A stretch of 23,162 bases of DNA, from IMG/VR virus record IMGVR_UViG_3300026276_000083, positions 1-23,162 of that record; one strand, given 5' to 3'. This document shows positions 1 to 7,256 of the stretch, in pieces. Numbering within the stretch: the first letter of the stretch is position 1; every line of letters begins with the position of its first letter. The stretch is from a virus. The position numbers and the translations under genes are program-made. The notes under the pieces are model-generated. The model made no database searches and was not told where the DNA came from. It saw only the letters and a program-made list of their open reading frames with translations.

Positions 1-660
1 TCAGACGTCAAGGTAATGCTTGAGCGTCATCCGCAAATCTGGCGTTAACTCTTTGATGTTATTCAACATCCAGCGTAAGTACATGGGATCGTCTTGTGCA
101 ATTTCCTCAATCTTCTTACCCCGGTATTTACCAAACATCATGGTAGTAACCAGTGCGGGACGCCCGGTAATGCCGACCATTTCTTCCGGCGTCCAGTCTG
201 ATTCCTCCATGATGCGGATCAGTAGCGCAGCGGTGATGTAACAGTCAAACAGCGCGCGGTGATGATGCAGTTCCGCGGGGGTTTTCACATCGAGCTTGAG
301 GGATTTGTATAACGCCATGTTGCTGTATTTGATCCCCGGCCACAGGCGGCGTGCCAGTTTGACGGTGCAAATCCAGTCACCCGGCATTTCCGGCAGCATC
401 CGCTGGTCGAAACTGGCGTTGTGGGCAACATAATAAGGGCTGCCGTGATAACGGGGGATCACCTCTTCAATCCACGGTTTGTCGGCTACCATCGCCTCAG
501 TGATTTTGTGGATCGCCATCGCCTGATGGCTGATAGGGCGATCGGGGCGCACCAGATTGCTCATCGGGTTGACGATTTGTCCATCCACGACATCGACCGA
601 GGCCACTTCAACAACGCCACCCTGCAATCCACAGGTTTCCGTATCAATTACTCGCAACAT
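1..660 (-). CDS. exoX: Exodeoxyribonuclease X (DEDDh 3'-5' exonuclease)
   Basis: Cytoplasmic 3'-5' DNA exonuclease of the DnaQ superfamily, which in E. coli contributes to mismatch repair and UV repair. The 219-residue protein is the family's usual length (about 220). Visible DEDDh residues are D6 and E8 in VIDTETCGL, D85 in AHNASFDQR, and H134 with D139 in HHRALFD (H-x4-D). The C-terminal FGKYRGKK segment is also typical of ExoX. GGAG lies 7 nt before the ATG at 660. The stop codon falls exactly on the left edge of the window, so the gene is complete. It is a host housekeeping gene outside the prophage. I recognise it by close similarity to the E. coli sequence. Confidence 0.95.
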   Translation of the reverse strand: MLRVIDTETCGLQGGVVEVASVDVVDGQIVNPMSNLVRPDRPISHQAMAIHKITEAMVADKPWIEEVIPRYHGSPYYVAHNASFDQRMLPEMPGDWICTVKLARRLWPGIKYSNMALYKSLKLDVKTPAELHHHRALFDCYITAALLIRIMEESDWTPEEMVGITGRPALVTTMMFGKYRGKKIEEIAQDDPMYLRWMLNNIKELTPDLRMTLKHYLDV

Positions 661-790
661 TTTCCACTCCAGAAGTCACCGGGCGCATGCCAGACCATTG
701 GGCCGATCCTAAGTTATCTTGCCGGTGAGTTCAATCCGGGGCATCCCGGCGCTATTGCGGGGAACATTTCCTTTATCCGTCAACGATATC

Positions 791-806
791 GTGGGGATAT
801 CCCCAC
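791..806. repeat. Perfect 16-bp palindrome GTGGGGATATCCCCAC
   Basis: The sequence GTGGGGATATCCCCAC is identical to its own reverse complement. It lies in the host intergenic region, with no T-run beside it, so it looks more like an operator-type site than a terminator. The binding protein is unknown. Confidence 0.5.
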
Positions 807-999
807 ACAATCACTCCGCCTATTTCCTGTACAGATCACACTTCGCCCTGCTTTCGTGAAAATGCTCACATTCCCCCGTGCAGATGCCCAAACATACGAC
901 GAAATTTTCGGCTTTTAGCCGTGGAAATGTGCAAATAAAGTGGCTAACTTCAATAATGAAACGCTATTTTATTAATGTTGGATTGCGGTTTTAACGAAG

Positions 1000-1015
1000 T
1001 GTGAGTGCGCTCACA
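1000..1015. promoter_or_regulatory. Predicted CRP-cAMP binding site
   Basis: TGTGAGTGCGCTCACA matches the CRP consensus TGTGA-N6-TCACA in all ten conserved positions. It is centred about 64-80 bp upstream of the two possible starts of the enolase-superfamily gene, which suggests catabolite activation of a sugar-acid or similar pathway. It could also act on the divergent exoX side, but that is less likely for a repair gene. Confidence 0.65.
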
Positions 1016-1086
1016 AAGCTGACGGAACCCGTAATCCCGGAGCGCCCTGACGGGCAGTCACTCTCTCAGTAATGGCAGGTATCGCT

Positions 1087-1737
1087 GTGAAAATAAGTTC
1101 TGTTGAAGTTTCTGTTTTTACTTTTCCGACGCGTCGTGTCTCAGACAGCGCGGGTCATTCACATCCGGGTGAAGAAAGTCTGGCAAAAATGGCGATGTTG
1201 ACCATTTCCACCGATGAAGGCGATTGCGGTTATTCGTTCGCGCCGCCGGAAGTCGTACGTCCGCACGTGGTCAATGCCTTCTTTAGAAAAGTGCTGATTG
1301 GTCAGAATCCGTTCGACCGCGAACGTCTTTGGCAGGATCTGGTTCACTGGCAACGCGGCAGTGCGCACCAGCTGACCGAGCGCGCGCTGTCGTTCGTCGA
1401 GCAGGCGCTGTGGGATTTAATTGGCCGCAAACTGAATATGCCGGTGCATAAACTGCTGGGCGGATTCCGCGAAAAAGTGCCGGCCTATGGCAGCACCATG
1501 TGCGGCGATGAGCTGAAAGGCGGGCTGTCGACGCCAGACGAGTTTGGGCAGTTTGCCGAAAAGCTGGTGTCGCGCGGCTATCAGGCGATCAAGCTGCACA
1601 CCTGGATGCCTCCGGTGGCATTCGCGCCGGACCCGAAAATAGACATCCAAGCCTGCGCCGCCGTGCGTGAAGCGGTCGGGCCGGATATCGAACTGATGCT
1701 CGACGGCTATCACTGGTACAGCCGCGCAGGAGGGTAA
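1087..1737 (+). pseudogene. Enolase-superfamily (mandelate racemase/muconate lactonizing-like) gene, 3' part cut off by prophage
   Basis: N-terminal half of an acid-sugar dehydratase/racemase-type enzyme. The capping domain spans roughly residues 1-125. The barrel begins afterwards, with the catalytic-lysine region YQAIKLHTW and the first metal-ligand aspartate in ELMLDGYHWYS. Full family members are about 360-400 residues; this frame has 216 and stops (RAGG-stop) just after entering phage DNA. The other metal ligands and the catalytic base are missing, so it should be inactive unless the phage excises. I chose GTG at 1087 (MKISSVEV, with AGG upstream); an in-frame ATG at 1072 is the alternative. 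The upstream CRP site suggests catabolite control. The exact substrate cannot be told. Confidence 0.75.
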
Positions 1738-1740
1738 AAT
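1705..1740. other. Left attachment site (attL) region
   Basis: Host coding similarity of the enolase-family gene runs through the codons for GYHWYSRA and then ends in an early stop. The lambda-type integrase gene begins its own territory about 75 bp further on. The recombination core therefore lies within roughly 1705-1735. Its exact extent needs the second copy at attR, which is outside this window. Confidence 0.55.
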
Positions 1741-1768
1741 ACTGTTATTTCTGATTAAAATACCTCTC

Positions 1769-1801
1769 CTGCAAAACCCCTGCAAAATTCCTCAGCAAAA
1801 C
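1769..1801. repeat. Three direct repeats, probable integrase arm-type sites
   Basis: CTGCAAAAC (1769-1777), CTGCAAAAT (1780-1788) and CAGCAAAAC (1793-1801) repeat in the same orientation with 11- and 13-bp steps. They lie between the attL core and the integrase stop. That is where lambda has its clustered P'-arm Int sites. Function is inferred from position and repetition. Confidence 0.5.
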
Positions 1802-1811
1802 CGCATAACAA

Positions 1812-2936
1812 TTAAACCGCCACTTCCTTCCATTCCTTACCGCGATCATCGTGATATTTTTCTGTCATCTGGCTGGTTTTGTGGCCCAAGAGACTCTGCG
1901 TATCTATCCCCTGAGCACTATATAAGCGTTCACATAAAGACCGTTGCTCATGGAATGTTGGGGGAGAATTAGCATCAAATTTAATACCTGACTGGTCTCT
2001 AGCCTTAGCGAAACCCCGAGATAAAGTATCCTGATTCAACTGGCCACCGCGTTCGCAGTTACTCAGTGATCTGTGATGATGCAGGATCCATTTACTCAAG
2101 ACGACATCACGACATTCGGCGATCACGTCCCGGAGACAAATATCTAAAACGTCACAGCGAATAGATAATGGGATCGCTACCTTTGCCCCGGTCTTTTGCT
2201 GGATCACGTGAAGTTTGTCATCCCAAATATCTGAGAATTTCATGGCCGCAATATCTCCGACCCGCTGCCCGGTGAGTATCGCAATCATCATGCCGCGCCG
2301 AACATAAGCAGGCTGCTCTGATGCCTTCGAATATATGGCTTTCCATTCATCGAGAGAAAGCCGTTGCCTGGTAACTTTTGCCCTTGGCTGTCTTGTAGCA
2401 ATTGCCGGGTTATATCCCACAGGGACTTCACCCATATGCTGAGCTTCTTTGAACAGATCGCTGAGAACGGAGCGCACCATTTGTGCCATTCTCCCTTTGC
2501 CCTGCTCAATGTATATATCTAAAATGCTGGCGATATCGCGCGCGCCAATCTCAGGCAAAGGCTTGATGCCGCACTGTTCTACAAATGCTTTTAGAGCCGG
2601 TTCTTTCCCGGCTGCGGTTTTGGGTTTTATTTCTCCGTTATTAACCTTTTCGTTCAACATTTTTCGATATTTATCTACCCAGGAGTTTGCCGTAATACCT
2701 TTATCAGTTTGCCTGCTGATATCGTTTCTGACTCTTATAAGATTTGCCATCTTCTGCTCATTCAGTTTCATATTCGCATCGATAGCTATTGCTCGAGCCT
2801 CCTTTTCGTTGTCGCCTAAGCCATGAAATTTGCCAGTAATCGGATGTTTGTAACGCCAGTAAACCTTTTTGGTTCTGGCGTCGGTATAGCAGGAAAGTCC
2901 GGGAATATTCACATTGTATTTACGTGGACGAGCCAT
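1812..2936 (-). CDS. int: Lambda-type tyrosine integrase
   Basis: Site-specific recombinase that integrates and excises the prophage. The 374 residues align along the whole length with lambda Int (356 residues). An N-terminal arm-binding domain (about 1-65) is followed by a core-binding domain (about 80-180) and the catalytic domain. The catalytic set is visible: R225 in TGQRVGD, K248, H329 and R332 in FHEQRS, H352 in LGHK, and the nucleophile Y361 in EKYHDD. The start overlaps the excisionase gene by 17 bp, as in lambda. It is the promoter-distal gene of the left operon, next to attL. Confidence 0.95.
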   Translation of the reverse strand: MARPRKYNVNIPGLSCYTDARTKKVYWRYKHPITGKFHGLGDNEKEARAIAIDANMKLNEQKMANLIRVRNDISRQTDKGITANSWVDKYRKMLNEKVNNGEIKPKTAAGKEPALKAFVEQCGIKPLPEIGARDIASILDIYIEQGKGRMAQMVRSVLSDLFKEAQHMGEVPVGYNPAIATRQPRAKVTRQRLSLDEWKAIYSKASEQPAYVRRGMMIAILTGQRVGDIAAMKFSDIWDDKLHVIQQKTGAKVAIPLSIRCDVLDICLRDVIAECRDVVLSKWILHHHRSLSNCERGGQLNQDTLSRGFAKARDQSGIKFDANSPPTFHEQRSLCERLYSAQGIDTQSLLGHKTSQMTEKYHDDRGKEWKEVAV

Positions 2937-3162
2937 CTTCGAGAATCCTCATTAAACGTGGATCTAAGTCCTTGCTGATCTCGGGCTTCTCGGCCATGCC
3001 AATAAAGCGCGCTGACGCTTCCACGCGCCAGCATCGCCCAGCCTTAACGGGAAGAGGGTAAATCATTCCGTTTTTGGCATACCTCATCAACGTTGCTCGA
3101 CTTGGTACTGGCGCTGAGAACTCTTCGAGAGCCCATTCATCTAACGTTAATGTTCTCGCCAT
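2920..3162 (-). CDS. xis: Excisionase (Xis-like)
   Basis: Small DNA-bending protein that directs the integrase towards excision. The 80-residue protein has the winged-helix layout of lambda Xis, including TLDEWALEEF near the start, SRATLMRYAKNGMIYPLPVKAGRCWRV in the middle (helix-turn plus wing), and a basic tail. It overlaps int by 17 bp and so is likely co-translated with it. The ATG at 3162 follows a GTGTGGAG-type ribosome binding site that belongs to a repeated hairpin element. Confidence 0.88.
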   Translation of the reverse strand: MARTLTLDEWALEEFSAPVPSRATLMRYAKNGMIYPLPVKAGRCWRVEASARFIGMAEKPEISKDLDPRLMRILEDGSST

Positions 3163-3205
3163 AAATCACTCCACACGTTTAGTTATAGCCGGCTGCACAC
3201 CGGCT
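3163..3205 (-). promoter_or_regulatory. TGTGCAG-loop hairpin plus GTGTGGAG ribosome binding site, copy 1
   Basis: In the leftward RNA, AGCCGG pairs with CCGGCT around the 7-nt loop TGTGCAG (3205-3187). It is followed by AACTAAACGTGTGGAGT and the xis ATG. The same loop and the same downstream sequence recur before two rightward genes (10586-10640 and 15368-15402), with different stems. It separates the stop of the upstream gene from xis. Confidence 0.6.
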
Positions 3206-3543
3206 TACAGATTTGAAAGTTTTTCGATTGCCTTGTCGAACGTCTTCACCGCAACATCGAGATCAGCAAAACGGACATTGGCTTTAATGGCGCGGACTTC
3301 TTCCGGTGACTTGGCCGCTTTAATCTGTGCCATCAAATCCAGAATGAAGCCTGGCGCTGAGTCAGGTGTTATGGCTGGCGCTTCCGCCCGGCGTAAAGCC
3401 AGCAGCTCTCTGGCCATGATGCGATCCTGCCTCTGCGTAAACATGTCCCCAGCGATAATGCATTCCAGTTCTTCTGCCGTAAATTTGTAGTCGTCAGGTG
3501 GAAAATTAACTTCAGCCCACATTGGTTCTTTCATCTTTTTCAT
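3205..3543 (-). CDS. Hypothetical phage protein, 112 aa
   Basis: I do not recognise the family. The protein is mixed-charge and largely helical, with EELECIIAGDMFTQRQDRIMARELLALRRAEA in the first half and a lysine/alanine-rich second half. There is no signal peptide or membrane segment. Its ATG overlaps the stop of the upstream gene as TAATG, so it is translationally coupled in the left operon. The gene ends directly against the repeated hairpin that precedes xis. Confidence 0.75.
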   Translation of the reverse strand: MKKMKEPMWAEVNFPPDDYKFTAEELECIIAGDMFTQRQDRIMARELLALRRAEAPAITPDSAPGFILDLMAQIKAAKSPEEVRAIKANVRFADLDVAVKTFDKAIEKLSNL

Positions 3544-3950
3544 TAGTTACCTTCCTTAACGATGCAGTTGCAGTGATGAGCAAAACAATTAGCGAATGCG
3601 TCGCGCTGGCTATCATCGATATCAAAATTATCTTCTAACCAGTCACAGAGCTTTTCTTTGTTGATCACTGGCTTCGTCTGGACGCTGGACAGGTGCATCC
3701 AAACTGTTCGAGCAACCGCCATATCCCAGGACATATAATCGTTACCGTCACCGTTCAGGCAGCGGCGCTGATCAATGCTGTCGCCAAAGCGCTGAGCCAT
3801 GAACCGTTCAAACTCTTCGCGTTCACCTTCACTATTGAATTGACGGCATCCCATTAATGTAAGGAGCGTCCGAGCCATTTCACGGCCTTCTTCCTCACTT
3901 TGGCGAACGCTGCCATAGGCAACTTCTTCCAGGCGCTTAGGGTTCAGCAT
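3543..3950 (-). CDS. Hypothetical phage protein, 135 aa
   Basis: The stretch DQRRCLNGDGNDYMSWDMAVARTVW (about 59-83) resembles a segment common in uncharacterised accessory proteins of enterobacterial phages. The C-terminus is cysteine/histidine-rich (CFAHHCNC), which might bind metal. No enzyme motif is evident. It overlaps the upstream gene by 14 bp and its stop forms TAATG with the next start. It is probably an accessory early protein. Confidence 0.75.
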   Translation of the reverse strand: MLNPKRLEEVAYGSVRQSEEEGREMARTLLTLMGCRQFNSEGEREEFERFMAQRFGDSIDQRRCLNGDGNDYMSWDMAVARTVWMHLSSVQTKPVINKEKLCDWLEDNFDIDDSQRDAFANCFAHHCNCIVKEGN

Positions 3951-4653
3951 GATTACCCTCCGTTTTGACTATGTAGCCATCGGCCTTTATTTTATCTGCA
4001 ATAGATTTTAGTTCTGCCTCTGCGGTCGCACGCCACTCACTGCCATGAGTCAGATAAACCCCAATAAGCCAATGAATGACAAAAGCCTGCTCGTTCTCAG
4101 ATTTACGCTTTATGTCCGCTCCATTTCTTCTGAAAAGCCCAGCGATTCCAGAGCATGTGAAATTAGGTCGACCAAGAATATCAACTAAATCTTCGTTAAT
4201 TTCAGGCAACACGACCGGCTTTTGCGGGGCGGTGAATAGCTCACAAACGGCTTTCGCGTCTGCATACGCCTGTTCCTGCGTTGCAACCTTTCGAGTGTTG
4301 GCATGAATCCAGCAGCGATAAGAAGAAATCTCGTTGCTGTCCCCGACAAATTCAGGGAGAGCGGACGAATATTTCATACCTTCCGGTATGAGTTCGCTAG
4401 CCACCGGCACCTGCTCGCCTTTCAGCGCTGCAACGGCTTCAATAACTTCCTTCGGCAACGCGTTCACTGATAACTGGTCAGCGAGAACCCGAATACAATC
4501 GCGATACTCATCAGCCCGCTGGCGTTCTGCTTCGAGCTGATCGAGGAGTGACAGATATTTATTTGCCAGTTCAACGATGGCCGGGCCAAGAATCCCTGGT
4601 TCGTCTATGATTCCCTGAACAAATTCAGGGGTGATGTACGTTTTCTCAGTCAT
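3937..4653 (-). CDS. Ead/Ea22-like phage protein, 238 aa
   Basis: The first ~60 residues form a helix-rich, coiled-coil-like stretch (LLDQLEAERQRADEYRD) typical of Ea22-like left-operon proteins. The middle is a variable linker. The C-terminal block EDLVDILGRPNFTCSGIAGLFRRNG then EQAFVIHWLIGVYLTHGSEW resembles a module found in many enterobacterial phage proteins of unknown role. The gene starts in an ATGA overlap with the broken methyltransferase gene upstream. Function is unknown. The family assignment is by recognition, not search. Confidence 0.65.
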   Translation of the reverse strand: MTEKTYITPEFVQGIIDEPGILGPAIVELANKYLSLLDQLEAERQRADEYRDCIRVLADQLSVNALPKEVIEAVAALKGEQVPVASELIPEGMKYSSALPEFVGDSNEISSYRCWIHANTRKVATQEQAYADAKAVCELFTAPQKPVVLPEINEDLVDILGRPNFTCSGIAGLFRRNGADIKRKSENEQAFVIHWLIGVYLTHGSEWRATAEAELKSIADKIKADGYIVKTEGNHAEP

Positions 4654-4947
4654 GCAACCTCCTTCAGAAACAGGATCCAGTGAGTTTTGTCGCCTTTGCC
4701 GGTGCGCTGCCAGATTGTTGGCTTCTGGTCAGTCAGCGCGATCACCTGGGCAACTGGTATCTGCGTTTCGTTCCATTTGAAAACGAGCGTGCCGTGTGGC
4801 CGCAACACTCTGAACGCTTCGCGGAACCCTGCGGCGATGTCTTCACGCCACGTTGCTTTGTCCAGCGCGCTCATCCTGTTTATCGAGCCAGAACATGCGG
4901 GAGCCGCAGCACATATCGAGGATTGGCTTGCTGGTTGTCTCATTCAT
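4650..4947 (-). pseudogene. SAM-dependent methyltransferase gene with internal deletion and frameshift
   Basis: From ATG 4947 (TAATG overlap with the upstream stop) the frame reads MNETTSKPILDMCCGSRMFW, the SAM-binding start of a phage class I methyltransferase, then hits TGA at 4843-4845. In another frame the sequence continues as ATWREDIAAGFREAFRVLRPHG and FKWNETQIPV to the stop at 4650, which is the C-terminal part of the same family. The intact protein, as I recall it, has about 60 more residues between, including the catalytic DPPH-type motif. So an internal deletion removed the middle and broke the frame. An ATG at 4943 opens the 97-residue downstream frame but gives a non-native N-terminus. 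Confidence 0.75.
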
Positions 4948-5579
4948 TATCGGTGTCCTTCGCATGCCCAGTCCCGGCAGCCGTCAAAGTCGTAAGGGTT
5001 TTCCTGCCAGCTGATTTTTCCGCAGCATGGGCAGTTCCAGCGGGTCTTGCCTGATGATTTGCGGCGCTTCTGACGTTTAAACCAGTCAGGCTGGCGCAGG
5101 CCCGCACCTTGAATCATGGTTCGGCGGTCGAGCAGGTTGATGTTGAACGTCCTGCGCTTCACTGCGTCAGCAGTAGTGAACGGTAACCAGACCAGGTCGC
5201 TATCGGTTGTATCAGGCTGGGCAAAAACTCTGGCCTTGCTGAAATCATCGGTCGGCAGCAGATCTGACAGCCAATAAACATCATTCCCGTTCCACCTGCC
5301 TTTCACAAAAGCCACGTAACGTTCGCAACCTACTTCGAGAACGCTTTCACCCGGAATGTGCTGATGATCAACATGCCAAACAGCGGCGGCGTCGATTGCA
5401 TCTGCAGAAACAGGCAGGTCGATATCGCGGCCACGATTCCAACTGTTTTGAGCTTCTTCCAGTGTGTAAACGTGGGCTTTATTGATATCAGAGGCATAAC
5501 CCTGCCCGTTGTGACAGTGGAACGACATGTTGTTGCCGACAGTGTCGCGCAGGCATGCCATATAGAAACGGTCAGCCAT
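4947..5579 (-). CDS. Hypothetical phage protein with C-terminal zinc-ribbon-like motif, 210 aa
   Basis: The N-terminal half (MADRFYMACLRDTVGNNMSF) looks like a small beta-rich domain seen in phage early proteins. The C-terminus has WNCPCCGKISW followed about 17 residues later by GCRDWACEGH, which could form a treble-clef or zinc-ribbon site. It is therefore possibly nucleic-acid binding. Its stop overlaps the start of the methyltransferase remnant (TAATG), and its start overlaps the DUF4406 gene by 8 bp. No specific function can be assigned. Confidence 0.7.
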   Translation of the reverse strand: MADRFYMACLRDTVGNNMSFHCHNGQGYASDINKAHVYTLEEAQNSWNRGRDIDLPVSADAIDAAAVWHVDHQHIPGESVLEVGCERYVAFVKGRWNGNDVYWLSDLLPTDDFSKARVFAQPDTTDSDLVWLPFTTADAVKRRTFNINLLDRRTMIQGAGLRQPDWFKRQKRRKSSGKTRWNCPCCGKISWQENPYDFDGCRDWACEGHR

Positions 5580-5868
5580 TATTGCTACCCCTCTGTTCGA
5601 TCACTTCCAAACCCAACTTCAAGGCCAGCGCATGTTCAGCTCTGGCGCCTGCGCTGAACTGCCAGCCGGTCAGCAGGAAGATTGCATCTGCACGCTGCAG
5701 CATCGTAATGCCGACGGCCATGTAATCAGCTTCGGTCAGGCCGTCAGGCAGGATCGCCGGATTAAGCGGGACATGCTTTTCGAATGACAGATTCAGCGCA
5801 GCCTGGAGGAAAGCAGGGCGGTTGAATTGCGGCAGGCCGGTCATCGGCCCGGCGATGTACACTTTCAT
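5572..5868 (-). CDS. DUF4406 protein (nucleoside deoxyribosyltransferase-like fold)
   Basis: Starts MKVYIAGPMTGLPQFNRPAF, the typical opening of DUF4406. These small proteins resemble nucleoside 2-deoxyribosyltransferases. The LTGWQFSAGARAEHALALKLG segment near the C-terminus is also characteristic. I chose ATG 5868 because it makes an ATGA overlap with the upstream stop; the longer frame to 5919 adds 17 unrelated residues. It has 98 residues. It may act on nucleotides or nucleosides, but no member known to me has a proven phage role. Confidence 0.82.
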   Translation of the reverse strand: MKVYIAGPMTGLPQFNRPAFLQAALNLSFEKHVPLNPAILPDGLTEADYMAVGITMLQRADAIFLLTGWQFSAGARAEHALALKLGLEVIEQRGSNNG

Positions 5869-6575
5869 GGCTGCTCCCCTGCTGGCGCTATACGTTCGAA
5901 TTCGATCACCCAGACCCACGGGTTAGCCTGCCAACTGCCTTCGCCGTAAATCGACTCCCACAACCAGGAATAAACTTCTTTGGCGCTGTGGCTTGCACCA
6001 CCGAAATACTGGTCACCGGGGTTGATGCAGTAGCGGCCAGAAGCCGGAAGCTGGCAAATACCCTCGCGGACAGCATCACCTGAACTAATGTCCTGAAGCC
6101 GCTGAACGCCTACATTGGTTATTTCCAACTGTATCCGACTTACTGCGCGAGGCATGTGAATCGATGGCTTCCAACAAGACCGGCCATCTTCGTACCCGTC
6201 ATCATCGCCCCATGTGAAACTGCCATCGGCGGCATAGATGGCATGGCCGGAATAATATCCCTTGCCGAAAGGAAGCTCGTGGATGGCTGTTGCCGGTCTA
6301 TCCGGTTTCCAATCAATCATCATGCCATCGTCGTCAAATTCGTGGCTAACCACTCCCCACGTCTCACGGACCCATAGCTGGTCTCCGGGCATACCCAGCG
6401 GGAAGTTGCTGTAATCGCCAGCTTTAACCTCACCAGCCAATTCATTCCCGGCAAGTTCACACCCTATATTCTTATCGATGAGGGGCAGTTTGATAACACG
6501 CCGCGTCTGGGTCTTGCGACCGCTGAGAATGGCCTTAACCATCTCAGCGTTGAATAAAATAGGGCGCTCTTTCAT
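5865..6575 (-). CDS. ASCH/PUA-like phage protein, 236 aa
   Basis: The opening MKERPILFNAEMVKAILSGRKTQTRRVI is a hallmark of a common phage and prophage family with an ASCH-like (PUA-fold) domain, often named morphogenetic protein without evidence. Conserved segments seen here are GMPGDQLWVRETW (about 62-74), MPRAVSRIQLEITNV and NPWVWVIEFERI at the end. The ASCH fold suggests RNA or modified-base binding. The ATG overlaps the upstream stop as TAATG. Function is unproven. Confidence 0.8.
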   Translation of the reverse strand: MKERPILFNAEMVKAILSGRKTQTRRVIKLPLIDKNIGCELAGNELAGEVKAGDYSNFPLGMPGDQLWVRETWGVVSHEFDDDGMMIDWKPDRPATAIHELPFGKGYYSGHAIYAADGSFTWGDDDGYEDGRSCWKPSIHMPRAVSRIQLEITNVGVQRLQDISSGDAVREGICQLPASGRYCINPGDQYFGGASHSAKEVYSWLWESIYGEGSWQANPWVWVIEFERIAPAGEQP

Positions 6576-7066
6576 TATCCGACCCTCGTCGCTGTGCGCA
6601 GAACCTCATAAATCTGGTAAGCAGTGCTGCGCTCATTACCTACAGGGCAGGCTTTGAAATATTCGTGTGCAGCGGTGATCGCCACCTGATGCTTTTCCAG
6701 AAAATCAGACTTCAGACGTGCTATTTCTTGAAGCTCTTCGGTGATGCTGCGCAGCCACACGCTGTATGGGCCGTCTTCAGTATCGTGAATAGAAACCAAG
6801 AACCAACCTTCACCCGGCGGTGGCGTTGGCGCCCACGCTGACACGTCTGATTCGCCAGCCTCCCAAGCCAGCTGAATATCATCAGCACCTGGATCGGCTT
6901 CCATCGCCAAGGTGTAAACTTCGACGGCGTGAGCTTTTGCCCATGCTTCAAATTCGCCTGGCGCTGGGTATTCGTTACCGTTGGCAGGTTCGAAGAAATC
7001 AGGGTGAGTCCAAAAACCCAAGTTATCGGCGTTGCGTTCTGGTGTTATCGGTTGAATAAGTTTCAT
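6575..7066 (-). CDS. Hypothetical phage protein, 163 aa
   Basis: The N-terminal half is rich in acidic and aromatic residues (NADNLGFWTHPDFFEPANG). A central PPPGEGWFLVSIHDTEDGPYSVWLR is a recurrent module in enterobacterial phage early proteins. The C-terminal third is helical. No catalytic motif is seen. It starts in an ATGA overlap with a 24-codon membrane-peptide gene and ends in a TAATG overlap with the ASCH-like gene. An alternative minus-frame ORF at 6721-6951 is a shadow. Confidence 0.72.
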   Translation of the reverse strand: MKLIQPITPERNADNLGFWTHPDFFEPANGNEYPAPGEFEAWAKAHAVEVYTLAMEADPGADDIQLAWEAGESDVSAWAPTPPPGEGWFLVSIHDTEDGPYSVWLRSITEELQEIARLKSDFLEKHQVAITAAHEYFKACPVGNERSTAYQIYEVLRTATRVG

Positions 7067-7137
7067 GGCTGCATTCCTAAATAAGTGATTGCCATAACCA
7101 CGCCGAGAGCCAGAAAAAAGGCGATATCAATTTTCAT
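7063..7137 (-). CDS. Small membrane peptide, 24 aa
   Basis: The sequence MKIDIAFFLALGVVMAITYLGMQP is a single hydrophobic helix with a charged N-terminus. An AGGGG ribosome binding site lies 8 nt before the ATG at 7137. The stop overlaps the next start as ATGA, the same coupling used through the operon, which is strong support for translation. It probably sits in the inner membrane. Its role is unknown; similar tiny membrane proteins occur in other lambdoid left operons. Confidence 0.65.
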   Translation of the reverse strand: MKIDIAFFLALGVVMAITYLGMQP

Positions 7138-7256
7138 GAAATAACCCCTATGCTGATTTCGGCGTGAACGAATCCCTTGCCAGTGATGGCAATTTAATTT
7201 CATTAATAACGATTCACTAAATGCCCCAGCGGGTCAGGGCATTTAAGGCCGCGCTA
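7138..7256 (-). other. Operon gap with 8-bp hairpin after the DUF2303 gene
   Basis: A short gap on the left operon. AAATGCCC (7219-7226) and GGGCATTT (7237-7244) can form a perfect 8-bp stem with a 10-nt loop, starting 13 nt after the upstream stop codon. Only three T residues follow on the leftward RNA, so it is a weak terminator at best. RNA processing or 3'-end protection is also possible. Confidence 0.45.

Larger units (their letters stand above)
661..1071. other. Host intergenic region with regulatory sites
   Basis: A 411-bp gap between exoX and the divergent enolase-superfamily gene. It must hold both promoters. I see a perfect 16-bp palindrome (791-806) and a consensus CRP site (1000-1015), described separately. 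An open frame at 421-918 on the plus strand mostly shadows exoX in antisense and is not credible as a gene. Confidence 0.6.

Noticed and set aside
421-918. 165-codon plus-strand frame
   Set aside because: Half is antisense to exoX, no ribosome binding site, and composition unlike a real protein; the remainder is the intergenic regulatory region.
4650-4943. Intact 97-residue protein starting at ATG 4943
   Set aside because: Its first ~25 residues are the methyltransferase N-terminus read in the wrong frame; the coupled native start is 4947, and the gene is broken.
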